Below are positions 15,001-26,900 of a DNA stretch of 64,000 bases, piece after piece. The notes under the pieces were generated by a model. That model saw only the letters and a list, made by a program, of their open reading frames with translations. It did not search any database and was not told the DNA's origin. Within the stretch, counting starts at the first letter, position 1. Each line of letters opens with the position of its first letter. Source of the DNA: Antedon mediterranea (Eukaryota; Echinodermata; Crinoidea; Comatulida; Antedonidae); contig NC_092672.1 of NCBI RefSeq assembly GCF_964355755.1, positions 6,572,001-6,636,000 on the forward strand, given 5' to 3'. Made by a program: the position numbers and the translations under genes.

Positions 15001-18000
15001 TACTAGGGTTTTTTATAATTCCTTTATTATAACTTCTTGCTTTATATGCTGGTTTTTTAGTCTTAGGGGCAAAGAGAGAAACCCACTACTAAGAATTGTT
15101 AACTTAAGTTCTAAATTAATAGGTTGTCAACTTCGTAGGTTATCTTCTTTCTTGACATGCAAACTCTATAAAAAAGTAGAGCTATTCTAAAAAATGTTAA
15201 CCATGCCTTGTTCAGTGATTGCGAGCTCATGCCTCATGGGCGGCGCTTTCGATGCCCGGCATGTAGAACAAATCGGATAAGAAATTTGTTTTTGCCAGTG
15301 GCCATCCGACTCTTAAATTCTTGAACTTTGACTCTTGTTATATTGTACTGTGTATTGAAATATTTTGTAAGATCATTTTAATCCAGACCTTTTTATTTAT
15401 ATTGCCCCATGTGGGATTATTAAAGAATTTTGAATTGAATTGTCTGCATGTCTCCAATATCAGTAAAAAACTTAAATAATAAATTGTTAGAAAGTGGGCA
15501 AACCTTGGTTACTCTCATGATTGGCTTCTCCTGATGCTGTCGGGAGTCGCTGTCCTGTTTCTGAGGGTTTTGCAAGAAGATTCCTCTTCAGTAGGCCGGG
15601 TAGGATGCTCTCCACATGCTCTCGCCACACTTCATACTTCTTGTCCTCATACTCTTTCATCTGCTTAGCAACTCCAAGGTATTTACTTCTGGCCTAGGAA
15701 TGTCAATTAGGAAAAAGAACATTAACTATCACTAAATTACAAAAATCCCTTCTAGCTTAAGCTTGGTTGTTATTGGATGCAATGTGTGGGTGTACAGTAG
15801 TTGACCATTCACACACAATTCGGATGATCCATTGTGTCAAGATTGGTAAAATTATTTGTGTATGTCCTTGTGGGAACAGTGCTTTAAGATCTAATCATAA
15901 TAAGACATAAGAAAGCAATACTCACTGCTTTGCCATATTCACTGGCCATCATCTCTTCCATTGACTGAAAGCGTATAATGGTGTGCTTGATACGATAAAA
16001 CAACGACCTTTCCCAGGCTATAGCTCCAGCAACTGGAGGTTGATTCTTGGAGACTGGTGGATTGTTATTATGTTCTTTGAACAGGGCATGGACCATATCC
16101 ACCTTAAAAAATAAAAAAATATATTATTATCCCACTATAATATTTGAAATGACATGGGCTGACACATTCAAAGATCAATCAAGAAGAGAGTAGTAGTAGC
16201 AGTACTAGGATTCGTAACTTGGCTCCAGTGAGTATATCATTTCTATCAAACAATACAAGTTTAAAATTAAGGATTAGCAAAATCTCACAGAAACCACTTT
16301 ACCTCTTTGCCATATTGTAATAATATGTCATTGAATTTCTTCATCATTTGTGAGTTGATTGCATCTCTTGATCGAATGTGTTGAAAGTTGAGCAGCATAT
16401 CAAAAGCGCCCTCTGCAGAGCGTAGAGTCTTGAAAGACTCATTGATAAAATGTTTGGCTTCATCTTCTATAGCGCCAACCTCTTTGTCGAACCAGTCCAT
16501 CACTTTACGCCACTTGCCTGGTTCATCAAGACTAAAAGGATTGAAGCTAACCTAAAGAGGATAGTATTAGATTCTTAAATATAGAGATTTTGTGACAAAA
16601 TAACATGAATAATAAGAAATAGATAGGAATTACGTTGAAATTGGAAGAAATCAACATGCTGGGACTCTGGGAAAACAGTCTTAGATTGAAGAGGCTACCC
16701 AGTATAAAGAATAAATAAATAAAGAAAAAATCACTGTATGCTAAAACAACTCACTTCTTCAAGCGGTTCAACCAATCCATCAACTCTTTTCAGGACATCT
16801 TCAATTCGTTTAGGGTCTCCAGTAACAGACTTCAATTCTGGGCCAAAAATGTTGTAAAACTCTTCTAGCACCTAAAAACCAATATAATGTAAGTGAATAT
16901 CAACGAAGCATAGCTCAACAGGAAATAAAAGAATCAAATCGTCATTTAGTACTACACTGTGTAAAATAAACCAGAGTAATTCATCTGTGCTTTAAATGAA
17001 TGTATGATGAAGGTAATCTTAAAAAGAGGCACAGTGAGATCTACAAATTATCGAAAAAAATTCAGATAAAGGCAACACCTACTTGGGCAACATTGTAGAT
17101 GTCTTCACATATTGTAGCCATGTAGTCAGTTCTTTCAAACAGCCTCTTACGATCAAACTCCCATCTGGAGTCTCGTCCTGATGCTTCAATCTTCTGACGT
17201 ACTTCAAAGTAGGACTGTTTCCACAACTCTAAGGTTTTCTTAGCTTCAAAGGTTTTGGCTTTAATTTGTATAGGTGTCTCTCTATTATAACATTAAAAAA
17301 ATTACTTCAGTAAAACCCTCAATTGAGACATCCCTATTATGTCAAGACACTAAAGGTAGAATATAAATTTAACACTACAGAAAAACCCATATTCACTCCT
17401 TTTTTTGGGTCCCCTTATTAGAGGTTTTATTTACTGTATTTCATTATTTCTATGATCATTCTTAAAAAAAAAAATACAGTACTGATTGGCCAGAAGGGTG
17501 CCCTGGAACAAATTGGTTTCTCATTGTATTATCATGAACTTACTTGAAAATGGTTCTAATATTGATAACTTTGGCAACTCTCTCAGCCAACTCCCAAGCA
17601 ATTCGCTCCATCAGTGGTATCATCCTCTCGTCCCGATTGTAATGCCTTGAGATGATCCAGACCATCCGCAACGCATTCATCATTGGTGGAATTGTGTCAA
17701 GAACAATCTGAAATCCAGCCCCATGTGTGATGTTCTTGAAATGTCTTTCTAAAGTGCTCAGGAACCGTACGTTATCTTTTGCTTCCACGTAGTATTTATT
17801 GAGATCTGATCGATGACCTTCAAAGGTCTGCAGGACATGGTTTTCACCTTGAGTGTCTTTAATCTGTAAAATTTCAAGCATTTTTTTTACAGGTCCGAGC
17901 TTAAGCTGTTCTGACAGAGCACTGAGACCAGCATTCCTTTCTCTCCAGAAATCAATTTCAGCTAGAGGTCCATTTCCTTGTGGTGTCTTCTTCTGCTGAA

Positions 18001-20285
18001 CTTCAAGAGCTGCTGAAATCTGTTTATTCCACTTAACAGCTGTGTTCTGCACCTGTGCAACCAGGTCATCATTTTTAACAAGTTCATTAGCATCGCCCTC
18101 TATAGGTAGATCTGGTATATCTAATCGAACTTCACCATCTATCTGTTGAATTGTACGTGATATGTGAGTTGCAAACTTCTGCATATTAATCAGGAATTCA
18201 TCTCTCAGAAGTGCTCGTTGGTGAGATTCAAGAACATTCATCTGCTTTGGAAGGTCGCTGGATTCGGACTCGGAATCGTTATTTGAGGCAGAAGAAAGTG
18301 CAGCCTGTTGTTCTGCAGTTGTTGGAGCTTCATTTTGTTTGTGCGAATTGAACGACAGAAGTGGAATATATACCTAAAAGAAAAAATATAATGTAAAAAG
18401 GACGTAACGCAACGCAAGCGTGTTAACCTATGACAAGCGACAGTTCGAATAATCCATCGCTTGTGATTGGTCAATTCACTTACGTTAATGCATTATTCTA
18501 GTTCTTTTATTTCTACCTGCAGTATAAATACAACATGAGTACATGATACTCAGAAAGAGTTCCATATTTTATTTTTTCTTCTGAATATAAAACATACACA
18601 AATTAGTGTCAAAATTAGAAATATCACCTGGCTAATAATTTGTTCCATCATCACAAGCGAGTTTCCATTGAGGACACCAATTTCGAAGAACATGGGCAGC
18701 ATTTCGCTGGCTTCACTGATAGTGGCAGGTAGCTCTACCATACCTGGAGTATTGCGTAGGAAGTAAACAGACTCCTGCTCGGTTGCAGCATCAGGAACAT
18801 GGCCATGAGAAAGATGCAACAGTGTGCGGTAAAACATCTTTTTTACAATTCTCTGAAGGTTGAAAGAAACTTGTTTAGTACATATATCAACTTTATTAAA
18901 ACCAGCAAATTCTTAAGGTCCCAAATTCTTTCTTTCATTTCTAACACCATTTTGAGAAAGCAATGATGTGTCTGGTTTTAGGATAGTTGAACACAATAAT
19001 TAAAACAAGATGACTATTTATGACATTTTGATGGACTTGAACTGGTCAAAATCAAATAAATTGAAGCTACTCGGCTCATGTTACTAACCATTTGAGGAAC
19101 TTTCTCAACTGGTTCAGAAAACACACCATCAGCATCCTCTTCCCCGGTGATAGCTGGTTGATCGTTGCTGGTAACTGGTCTAGATTCATCAGCTTTTTCT
19201 GGCTCAGCTTCTTCTGCCTTGGCTTCTTCTGCTTTAGCACCTTTCTTTTTCTTCTTCTTTTTTTCTAATGAAAAAATGGTTTGATATATTAAACAATGTC
19301 TGGTTTATGATGAAACTTGTCAGCTTCTGCCTTGGTTGGGTATTTATTGCTGTTTATCACTATAAACTATCTTTCAATCATGGTATAAAGTGGATACAAT
19401 TGTTTATATGACTTTTTTTTTCCAAAAATGCTTTGTGAACTGTTGATCAAGGGGTGTCTGTAGATATTTAAACTGTAGTGTCAATCTTGATGGGGAACAT
19501 TATTATCATATATGAGTATCTGTAGCAGCAAGGGATTATTATACAGTAGTAGACCCTATAGAATTTGGAAAAAAATTAGGTGGGATTATAATATGATTGC
19601 ATTTCTTTGGTGAATGTGACATACTTTTGCCTTTTTCATCAGCTGGAGTGTCTGATGTTTCTGGTGCTGGAATTTCAGCGCCCTCAAGAGCTGGTGTAGA
19701 ACCCCCTGCCGTTTCTGCATCATCCCCATCTACAGTAGTTCCATCTGGTATGTCAATTTCTGAAGGTTCTAAAAAAGTGAATTAATATGGAAACATTTAA
19801 AATCAAATAAAAAAAAAATATAATTTAAATTAATTAATTGCAGTGTACTCGACCTTTGTTTTTCCAATCCAATTGAAAGTAATTTTATTATTTATTTGTA
19901 ATTATTTATTAATAATTTGATCTTCAAATTCCCACCAACTTTTTATGCATTTATTTTACAAACACACACACAGTCAGGCATTGCTTTTGCTGGCATTATC
20001 TACCACTATTATTTAAATACACATTTATCAATCATTTTTTTTTCTCTTAGACAAGATGTTATACAAACCAATTTCTTCTTCTACTTCTATTTCTTCTTCT
20101 CTGATAGTTTTGTAAAATATTGCTGCAGCTCTTCCTTCTTCTGGTGTCTCATTCAGAAACTTGGCAAGTTGCAATTCAAACTCGCCATCATCCCGGCTGA
20201 GGAGTTCCTCAAATACTTCATTATCATCGATATCTAAGGCATCATTTACCCTATCACGCATCCATTCGAATCTAACATCATCCAT
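1..20285 (-). CDS. DNAH10: Axonemal dynein heavy chain, DNAH10-like (5' part; continues beyond window start)
   Basis: Motor subunit of ciliary inner-arm dynein I1/f (alpha heavy chain family). Seen: 42 coding exons, 8638 nt, 2879 whole codons, all bounded by GT-AG. Start ATG at 20285 opens [17 protein letters not shown], as DNAH10 proteins begin. Order: acidic N-terminus; Lys/Glu-rich exon 19089-19264; tail DHC_N1 (exons about 18852 down to 10878); linker DHC_N2 (about 10132 to 6622); AAA1 P-loop GPAGTGKT (6322-6456) and Walker [10 protein letters not shown] (6066-6218); AAA2 P-loop GPTGGGKS (3207-3325) and Walker B ILFDGD (2773-3067); AAA3 P-loop GDTGTSKT (1059-1274) and Walker [10 protein letters not shown] (765-917). 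AAA4-6 and the stalk lie outside. Exons in translation order: 20285-20069, 19768-19625, 19264-19089, 18852-18628, 18373-17544, 17281-17083, 16871-16755, 16551-16303, 16102-15926, 15693-15504, 14840-14719, 14144-13803, 13422-13234, 12723-12563, 12268-12074, 11707-11581, 11437-11273, 11153-10878, 10755-10653, 10510-10332, 10132-9921, 9616-9460, 9282-9049, 8942-8820, 8579-8346, 8098-7875, 7528-7360, 7138-7038, 6805-6622, 6456-6322, 6218-6066, 5826-5638, 4167-4021, 3880-3689, 3325-3207, 3067-2773, 2492-2235, 1967-1701, 1274-1059, 917-765, 612-478, 358-1. DNAH10 rather than DNAH2/5/8 rests on near-identical AAA1-AAA3 stretches recalled from the vertebrate protein. No disabling change seen. Confidence 0.93.
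2063..2204. mobile_element. MITE family 1 (TTAAGCTCTGTCTACACTAT ends), partial
   Basis: Right end GATAGTGTAAACAGAGCTTAA and internal GTGATATGACATCATCAT are kept; the left end is missing. In a DNAH10 intron. Confidence 0.6.
3924..4014. mobile_element. MITE family 1, right-truncated copy next to a splice donor
   Basis: Carries ACACTATCAAACTTGTTTGA and the doubled ATATGGTAGTGATAT core, then stops about six bases from the donor of DNAH10 exon 4021-4167. Confidence 0.6.
4272..5522. mobile_element. Non-autonomous hAT-type DNA transposon with 8-bp target duplication
   Basis: The ends are inverted: CAGTGGCGTATCCAG at 4272 and CTGGATACGCCACTG ending 5522. Both sides carry the identical 8-mer CTCTAATA (4264-4271 and 5523-5530), the target-site duplication expected for hAT elements. 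Subterminal runs of G (left) and C (right) match the poly-G style of many hAT ends. The 1251-bp interior has no transposase frame. It lies inside a DNAH10 intron (4168-5637) and should splice out. Confidence 0.9.
11850..12030 (+). mobile_element. tRNA-derived SINE, copy in DNAH10 intron
   Basis: Box A-like GAGCGGTTAAGGCAG at the start, box B-like GTTTCAAGGC, then the body motif TAAAGAACCAAGCGCATCTT. The same body is at 28100-28330. Lies 44 bp from DNAH10 exon 12074-12268. Confidence 0.65.
12806..12960. mobile_element. MITE family 1, near full length
   Basis: Opens TTAAGCCTTGTCTACATTAT and closes TTTGATAGTGTAGACAGAGC; ends are inverted repeats. In a DNAH10 intron. Confidence 0.75.
14395..14579. 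mobile_element. MITE family 2, palindromic, TTAA at both ends
   Basis: Left TTAAGCGTGGTTTCCACTAG mirrors right CTAGTGGGAACGAAGCTTAA, and the inner arms repeat CGCAACGCAAG against CTTGCGTTGCG. The 185-bp element is nearly one long hairpin, in a DNAH10 intron. Confidence 0.85.
15190..15442 (+). mobile_element. LINE 3'-end fragment
   Basis: Contains the CAGTGGCCATCCGACTCTTA segment typical of the end of a LINE ORF2, then a 3' tail TTGCCCCATGTGGGATTATT followed by TTGAATTGAATTG repeats. In the DNAH10 intron 14841-15503. Confidence 0.55.
18397..18495. mobile_element. MITE family 2, partial copy
   Basis: GACGTAACGCAACGCAAGCG followed by the shared ATCGCTTGTGATTGGTCAAT core; both outer ends are missing. 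In the DNAH10 intron 18374-18627. Confidence 0.65.
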
Positions 20286-20957
20286 CTTGAAAAATATATA
20301 ATATTATTTGTTTCTAATTACTAAAAAATGTACAAAATGTGCTACATTTTGGCACTAGGAAGGACACTCTTCTCACCACCTGACTTGTTATTGTAGCCTT
20401 ATAACATTTTATTAATGCGCACAATAGTAAAATAAACACTGACATCATTTTGTTCAACAAACTTAATTTCGTAACATTTGCACCACTAAGAATTAAAATA
20501 ATATAACTATTGATAACTAGTTTGGTATTGTGCTGTTTTAGTTTGATATGACTGAAATTTAAAAGTACAGATCATTTTGCCCATTGATATTACTAAGATA
20601 CTTAGGTAAAAAGCCCATAATGAAAAATTATAGTTTACTACTGTCAGGACGGTTGCTAGGGGCCTAAATTACTTGATTTGCTAATAATTATTGTAATATA
20701 CTAGCAGAAGAGCACTTCTTATATATGTAAATTAATTATTATACCATTGTTAAATGTTATTTTATAGAAATTACACCAAAATATCTATCTTTTTGTAAAC
20801 TTCGGTTTCTTTTCCAATCAGTCACGGTTCATTAGGTTTGCGGTTATAGTTGAAAGGTCAATTATATCAAAACAAAGTTCATTGGAAAAAACAGTCTGGG
20901 TTGAAGAACAACAAAACAACGACAGAAAGAGAATGATGAGAGTATTATTTTCTAAAA
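20286..20957. promoter_or_regulatory. Shared 5' region between divergent DNAH10 and Deltex genes
   Basis: The 672 bp between the two start codons must hold the 5' untranslated regions and promoters of both genes, which are transcribed away from each other. I see no clear TATA box with a defined start site and no transposon here, unlike most introns around it. A bidirectional promoter is inference from geometry. Confidence 0.5.
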
Positions 20958-23900
20958 ATGGCTAACGTTATTGTTTGGGAATGGCAAACAGAAAATGATA
21001 ACTGGAAGGCTTATGATCCTCATGTTTGTAGTGCAATAGAAACATCATTTCGTACAACGAAAGCATTAAAATTAGGGGAAATCGAGCCTGCTCTCTCTGC
21101 TTATGAAGTCGATCTGTCGAGTCTACAGCAAAAACGAATCGATACAGGTATGTAGCCTAGCCTAATTGTATGAATTAAAAATGAATAAAAAACGTAGCAT
21201 AAACTCATTAACTAGGAACCGAACTTTTACAGTGATAATAATTATATTTTCAATAGGCACATGTATTTTTATATATTGTGTAGAAAGAAACATACGTGTG
21301 TGGTCAGTTTTTAATGATAAAAACATGTTGTCATTTTGTGGGACAGGAAACGATTCCTTTGTTCTCCAAAAAATCAAGGCCTACCATCATCATTATTTTT
21401 TATTGTATCCTTTGTTCATGATTCTTTATTCCTTTAATCATGGAGGAATTAATTTCTCTCATGCTTTAATTACAGAATCACAGCGATATTAACCATCAGA
21501 TAAAAGTCTACAAAACAACCAGTTGACCATATAAATAAAATAAAAATCTAAATATTTAATTTTGTTCATTGCTAAACTAACTTTTCATTTCATACTGTAG
21601 CATAGTTAGCATCAGATCGTACCAAACCTACCTCTTCTGTTTTACCATTGATCCCTGTTGATTTTGTATATTTTATTTTCCTGCGTTTGTTCCATTTTTG
21701 TATTCCATCATGATCATGTCCATCAATGTTCTATTGTCTCAGAAATGTGCACATTTTTATTAATTAAAAAAAATGTATTTATTTTATTGAAAATGTGAAT
21801 GAAAATTTTGTTAATAAAACGTGAACGTATTCATCTGGTTTAAACTTGAATGTGAAATAAAAAAAAAAAATTAAATTATTTCAACCAGTAGTTCACATTG
21901 ACACTCCTGGGTGGATGTACTGTATGAGGTTTTATTTATCATTTTTAGACGGTACATTTATATTTTTTTTATATATTTACTTTCATGCCAGTCCATTACA
22001 TAACTTATAGGTTACTGTATGAAAAGGAAGTGTAATATTTCTTCAGTAGTTAAGTAGTAGTTAAGATACAATACATTTTTATCTTTAGCAATTTCCTTCC
22101 TTATTTTACAACATTGTTATTGTACCAGTACCTGCACAAGTTGCTGGTAGCCAACCCAGGCTTGTACTAGTACTTAAGCGAAAAGGAAATGTTTACAGTA
22201 TATATATATTGCTAACTTTTCTGGCTGTTTACTTTATCGTTTTGATTTAGCTTTTCGCTTTTTTTTTTGTATCCATTGAGATCCAGCCACTGATACCCAC
22301 AGCATTGTCATTTTTTCAGTAATTTGCCTTTGGATTTATATATATATTATATAATAGTAAACTGTTCCAAAAACGAAATGAGTGAATGCCACACATTTTA
22401 ATTCAAACTATAGCCAAATATTTGTTCAGTTAAAAAGGAAAAAGGATCGATTATTATAAGTTAATATAAAATAATGCTAATTATAGAAATCATTGATTGT
22501 TGCAAACATGTTTCCTTTTTGTAGTCGAATCGCTTTATGTAACTATTTGTATTACTTTTTTGTACTTTTTTTGAAATAAAATTGATATGAATTGAATTTT
22601 TTAAATACAGTAATTTGTTACTATTTCATTATTGTCAGTTAAGCTCAGACTGTCTACACTATCAAACTTTATGTGACAAAAAATGGACATAATGATGTCA
22701 TAATGATAGTGATATGACATCATCATATATGGACATGATGATATCATATCAGTACCATATTTGGGTATATCACTGGGTACATCACACTTTTTTGTAAGTG
22801 TAGACAGAGCTTAAAATAGTATGCCATAATAGTCTAATCTCACTTGTCATCGTCGTCGTACAATAAAGCCTGTTTTCCATTAGACAATCTATTCATGCAA
22901 ATCAAAGGTGTTATCATATTCATATTTCCAACAACTGTCTACTAAAAATAAGATACAAAATAATAATAATAAACTTCCTACGTTTTTTTCAGGGACTGTT
23001 CGGACAGTAAGACAAAGTATATTTCCACCAAAGTCTGCTCCTGCCAAGAATGTTACCTGGCAGTGGTTTGACGACAGCAGTCAGAAATGGCTGCCATATG
23101 ACCTTAAATCAATGTGTATAGTTGAGGAAGAGTACTGCAGTAAGAATTATAGAATAGATTTATCAAAGACCAAATGCGCACTTCCGTATGTTGTAGACAC
23201 AGTGAACATGATTCAGACGCGCATCGATTCAGGATATCGTCGTAGAATCCGTCGTATACCGCTCACGTCGCCATACCCGATACAAGATGAACATTTTGAG
23301 GTTAGCAGTAGTGGTGTCGCTGCGGTAGATTTGTCCGAATGCGAAAATAAAGCAGATGATAGTGACGATGATGGCGATGGAGATTCAGGGGACGTTGCAA
23401 CCATAGAGCAGGTTTCAAACGATCAAACGGTTGAACAGACTCAACATAGTAGAAAGTGGAAGTCTAAACAGACGGTTGCTGCTGTCCATGGTGTGCACAA
23501 AACTCTGGCATGGTCATCACCAGAACCTACTGGTCAGCAGGATGACATTCCAGTAGAGGTCCAAGAACCCAGTAATGACAGCAAGAAGGTGCCAAGATCT
23601 ATGAGTGAACCAGGAGCTGTGGGTGGGTCAGATTTGAAAGCATCGGAGACCGATAGCATTGGTCAGTTACAGGGTCCGTCGACCTCAGGTACACGACCTA
23701 AGGTCAAAGTAGCTTCAAGTCGTAATGGTAGTAAACGTGGAATGAGCAGGTACAGTAATATTATTAAGCTTTTGATCTACGAGGAAAACATTTGATTTTT
23801 TTACCTATTTTTCATTAATTCATATAGTTATATCCAATATTTACATAATAGGAGTGTCCCCTTAATAGGATGTGTCCTTGTATGCATTGCCCAAACTTTT

Positions 23901-26900
23901 TTTTCAAAACACCATTTAATTTAACCAGAGAAATAATTTTTTCATGACTCAACTGACCATTAATTTTCATCTCTTTATAAAGTATATTTCACAGTGAGAT
24001 CATATAGAATAAAACCAAAAAATTTATATTATAAAATTTGATAAACACTCCTTTGTAGACATACTTTATGTATGCTGAATATAAACAAGGTAAAAACAAT
24101 CTTTGTATCTATAAGTGTAAACTTTACCCTTTGCAATAAATGCAAGATACATTTATCATTCAGTCAGTGACCTCTTCAACTAGGGATCATTAATAGATTT
24201 AAGAAAGGAATTACGTCAGCTGATCATGTAAAACGTCACAGTTTCTAGTAATTCGTTTAAAAAAGAATTAATTTTCCCTGGAGTGTCCTCATAAAACTAT
24301 AAAGAATTGATGATATTAATATTTTGCAATGTGACAGTTTGAATTTTAAAGTAACAAAAAAAATATGGATGCATTGCGCTAAATAATTTATGCCTACTTA
24401 GAGATGAATGAAAATTTCAGATATTGGAACTGCATTACAACTAAATTTTTTATTTTTAAGAAATGTTATATATTGAAATTTTATATAGTATACACATATT
24501 GCCAAAGCCTATAGTGTATTAATGTATAATTGTTTAGCTTCTGGGTGAAAGAGTAAAGACAAAAACAGAAGCAAACAAATTAAAAATTGTAAAAAAATTA
24601 GACTTTTTAACGAATGAAATCCCACTTTATCTACAAACTGCTGATATCTTTTGTGCCATACAACAAAACTAATTGTTTCTTTAATTCTGAATTACAATAC
24701 ATTTTAACAATCACTGTACTGAGATGTGAATATGAAAATTGGACTGTACAGAGTGGTGTCTGAAATGAGGTGTGACATTCGCAGCAACATAACTAGCTTA
24801 TAATTGATTTAAAGTTTATACATTTTTAATTACGATATAAATCATCATTAATATCAGCTTTGTGTCAACCATATTCACTTCAATATCAGAAGTATTCAAA
24901 TTACTGTGAAATTATCAAACACAGTTTTCAATATGTAGGCAATAAATTTTACTGAGACGCTTGACTTTATTCCATCAATGTTTCACATAATAACCTATGC
25001 AATTGAAATGGTGTTCTTGATAGGCATGTACTAAAAAAAGACTGATTTATGATTCTGAATAATTCTTAATATAATATAGTATTTATATTACTCATGTCTG
25101 GCTTAAAAGTAGCTGTAAAATCGAAACAGACGTGCTCAATAAAAATTTGATTATTTAGTAAATACTGTAAAAACAATAATTTTGACACTAATCTCCACCT
25201 TGCATCAAAGAGGAAGCTTTGTTAATTGCTCTTGATGTTTTGTGCTGTATACTGTGCAAAAAAAATTGTTTTGAACCCACCACCTCCATATCACTAGCCA
25301 GGCAGTCATACCACTAGACCACCTGGCTTGTGCTGATGGCTGGGGTTAGATTAAAGCCCAAAAGAGCAGCGCCAATATGACAATAATTGTTTAACTACAA
25401 TTAAATAAGGATCGAGCTAAGATAATTAGATTATTAGTTAATCATATGTTTTGCCATAATCTAATGTTATTGTACTGTATATCAGTATGGCAAAACATCT
25501 GACCAAGTGATATTCATATTCACTATCACAACCATTGTTTATCATAATCTTGTCATTTTTCATTTCATTTTTCTTATAGGTCTCAATCTATGCCAGTCAC
25601 CATCACTGCTAGAGCAGCACATGCTGCTGGGCCTCTTCTTAGCCCCGTCATGACATGTACGTCATATAATAAATATTTATTTTTGAATGTGCTTACTGTA
25701 TTTATTCAAATAAACGCCTAGATTTGAATAAACGCCTCCCTCCCTCGAATAAACGCTGCAGCCCCCCTCCCCATAGAACATCATTTCGAATAAACACCTC
25801 CCCTTTGAATAAATGCCTGGGGCCTTTATTTATTTTTTTTTGGAATAAACGCCCCGCCACATGCATTATATACACATTAATAAAAATTCTACTGCAAATA
25901 GATCTACTGTACAATTCACCAAGCATGTATTTTTTATCATTTCTCAATATTAATTGTTGCCATAGTTTTTCATATCTTTGGGGTATTTATTTGATATTAC
26001 ACCTAAAAATAAACCCCTCCACCAAATAAACGCCTCCTTCGAATAAACGCACTCCTAAAAACCCTCTTGAACAATAAACGCCCCAAGGTATTATTCTAAT
26101 AAATTATACGAAATATTATCAACTTTAAGAATACATATTCACTATAATGCAGTACAGAATTCAATGAAATTTGAATAGTGGAGAAAAGAGTAAACACCAT
26201 TTGCTTCATTCACGTTTTCTGGGTTTTGGAGACTGAATATTGATTTACAATTTCATGTTTTGTTTCCCGATGACTATGGCTAAATGAATAAAAAGGCTAA
26301 ATGAATAAAAAGGCAGGGAATGGTGTAGTAGGGGATGGCCATTGGAATTATCCCAGTATCATGGTTAGCCATAGCAAATTATCCAAAGTATGTGGGGATA
26401 CAGTATAACATAAATGACAGTCTAATGTTGACCGTGGGACTATATTTGGATCAAGCATAGTGACTTAATCAATCTGAATTTGAGGAAGGGATTATATTCG
26501 GATATTAAACTATCCACTGTCAAAAACAGTATTTATGAAGTATAGTGTTTATTTTTGCAGGCATTACCAGTATGTTAATGTCACCTGTTATACCATCTAT
26601 ACGCATCAACCATACACCTGTCCCAGTCTTCAACCCTCCACATACATCTAGAAGTGGTATAAAACCTGTACCTGGTATTAGGCCCAGCAAAAAAAGGAAA
26701 AGAAAGTCATTTTTAAAAGGTAGTAAAGTTTACTTAGTGTTAGTCTAAAATACAAATTAGGTTAAATTCTTATAGTCTACAATGTGATCTCTTCAATTAC
26801 CCAACCCCTAATAATTTTATAGAGCTAAAGTAGTAATAGCTTATTAAATAGCTTAATAATAGCTTAAATAAAGCTTCTTCTTTGTTATTTACAGTAAATT

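Noticed and set aside
19917-20237. Plus-strand 106-codon frame
   Set aside because: Overlaps the first DNAH10 coding exon in antisense; Phe/Tyr-rich from T-runs.
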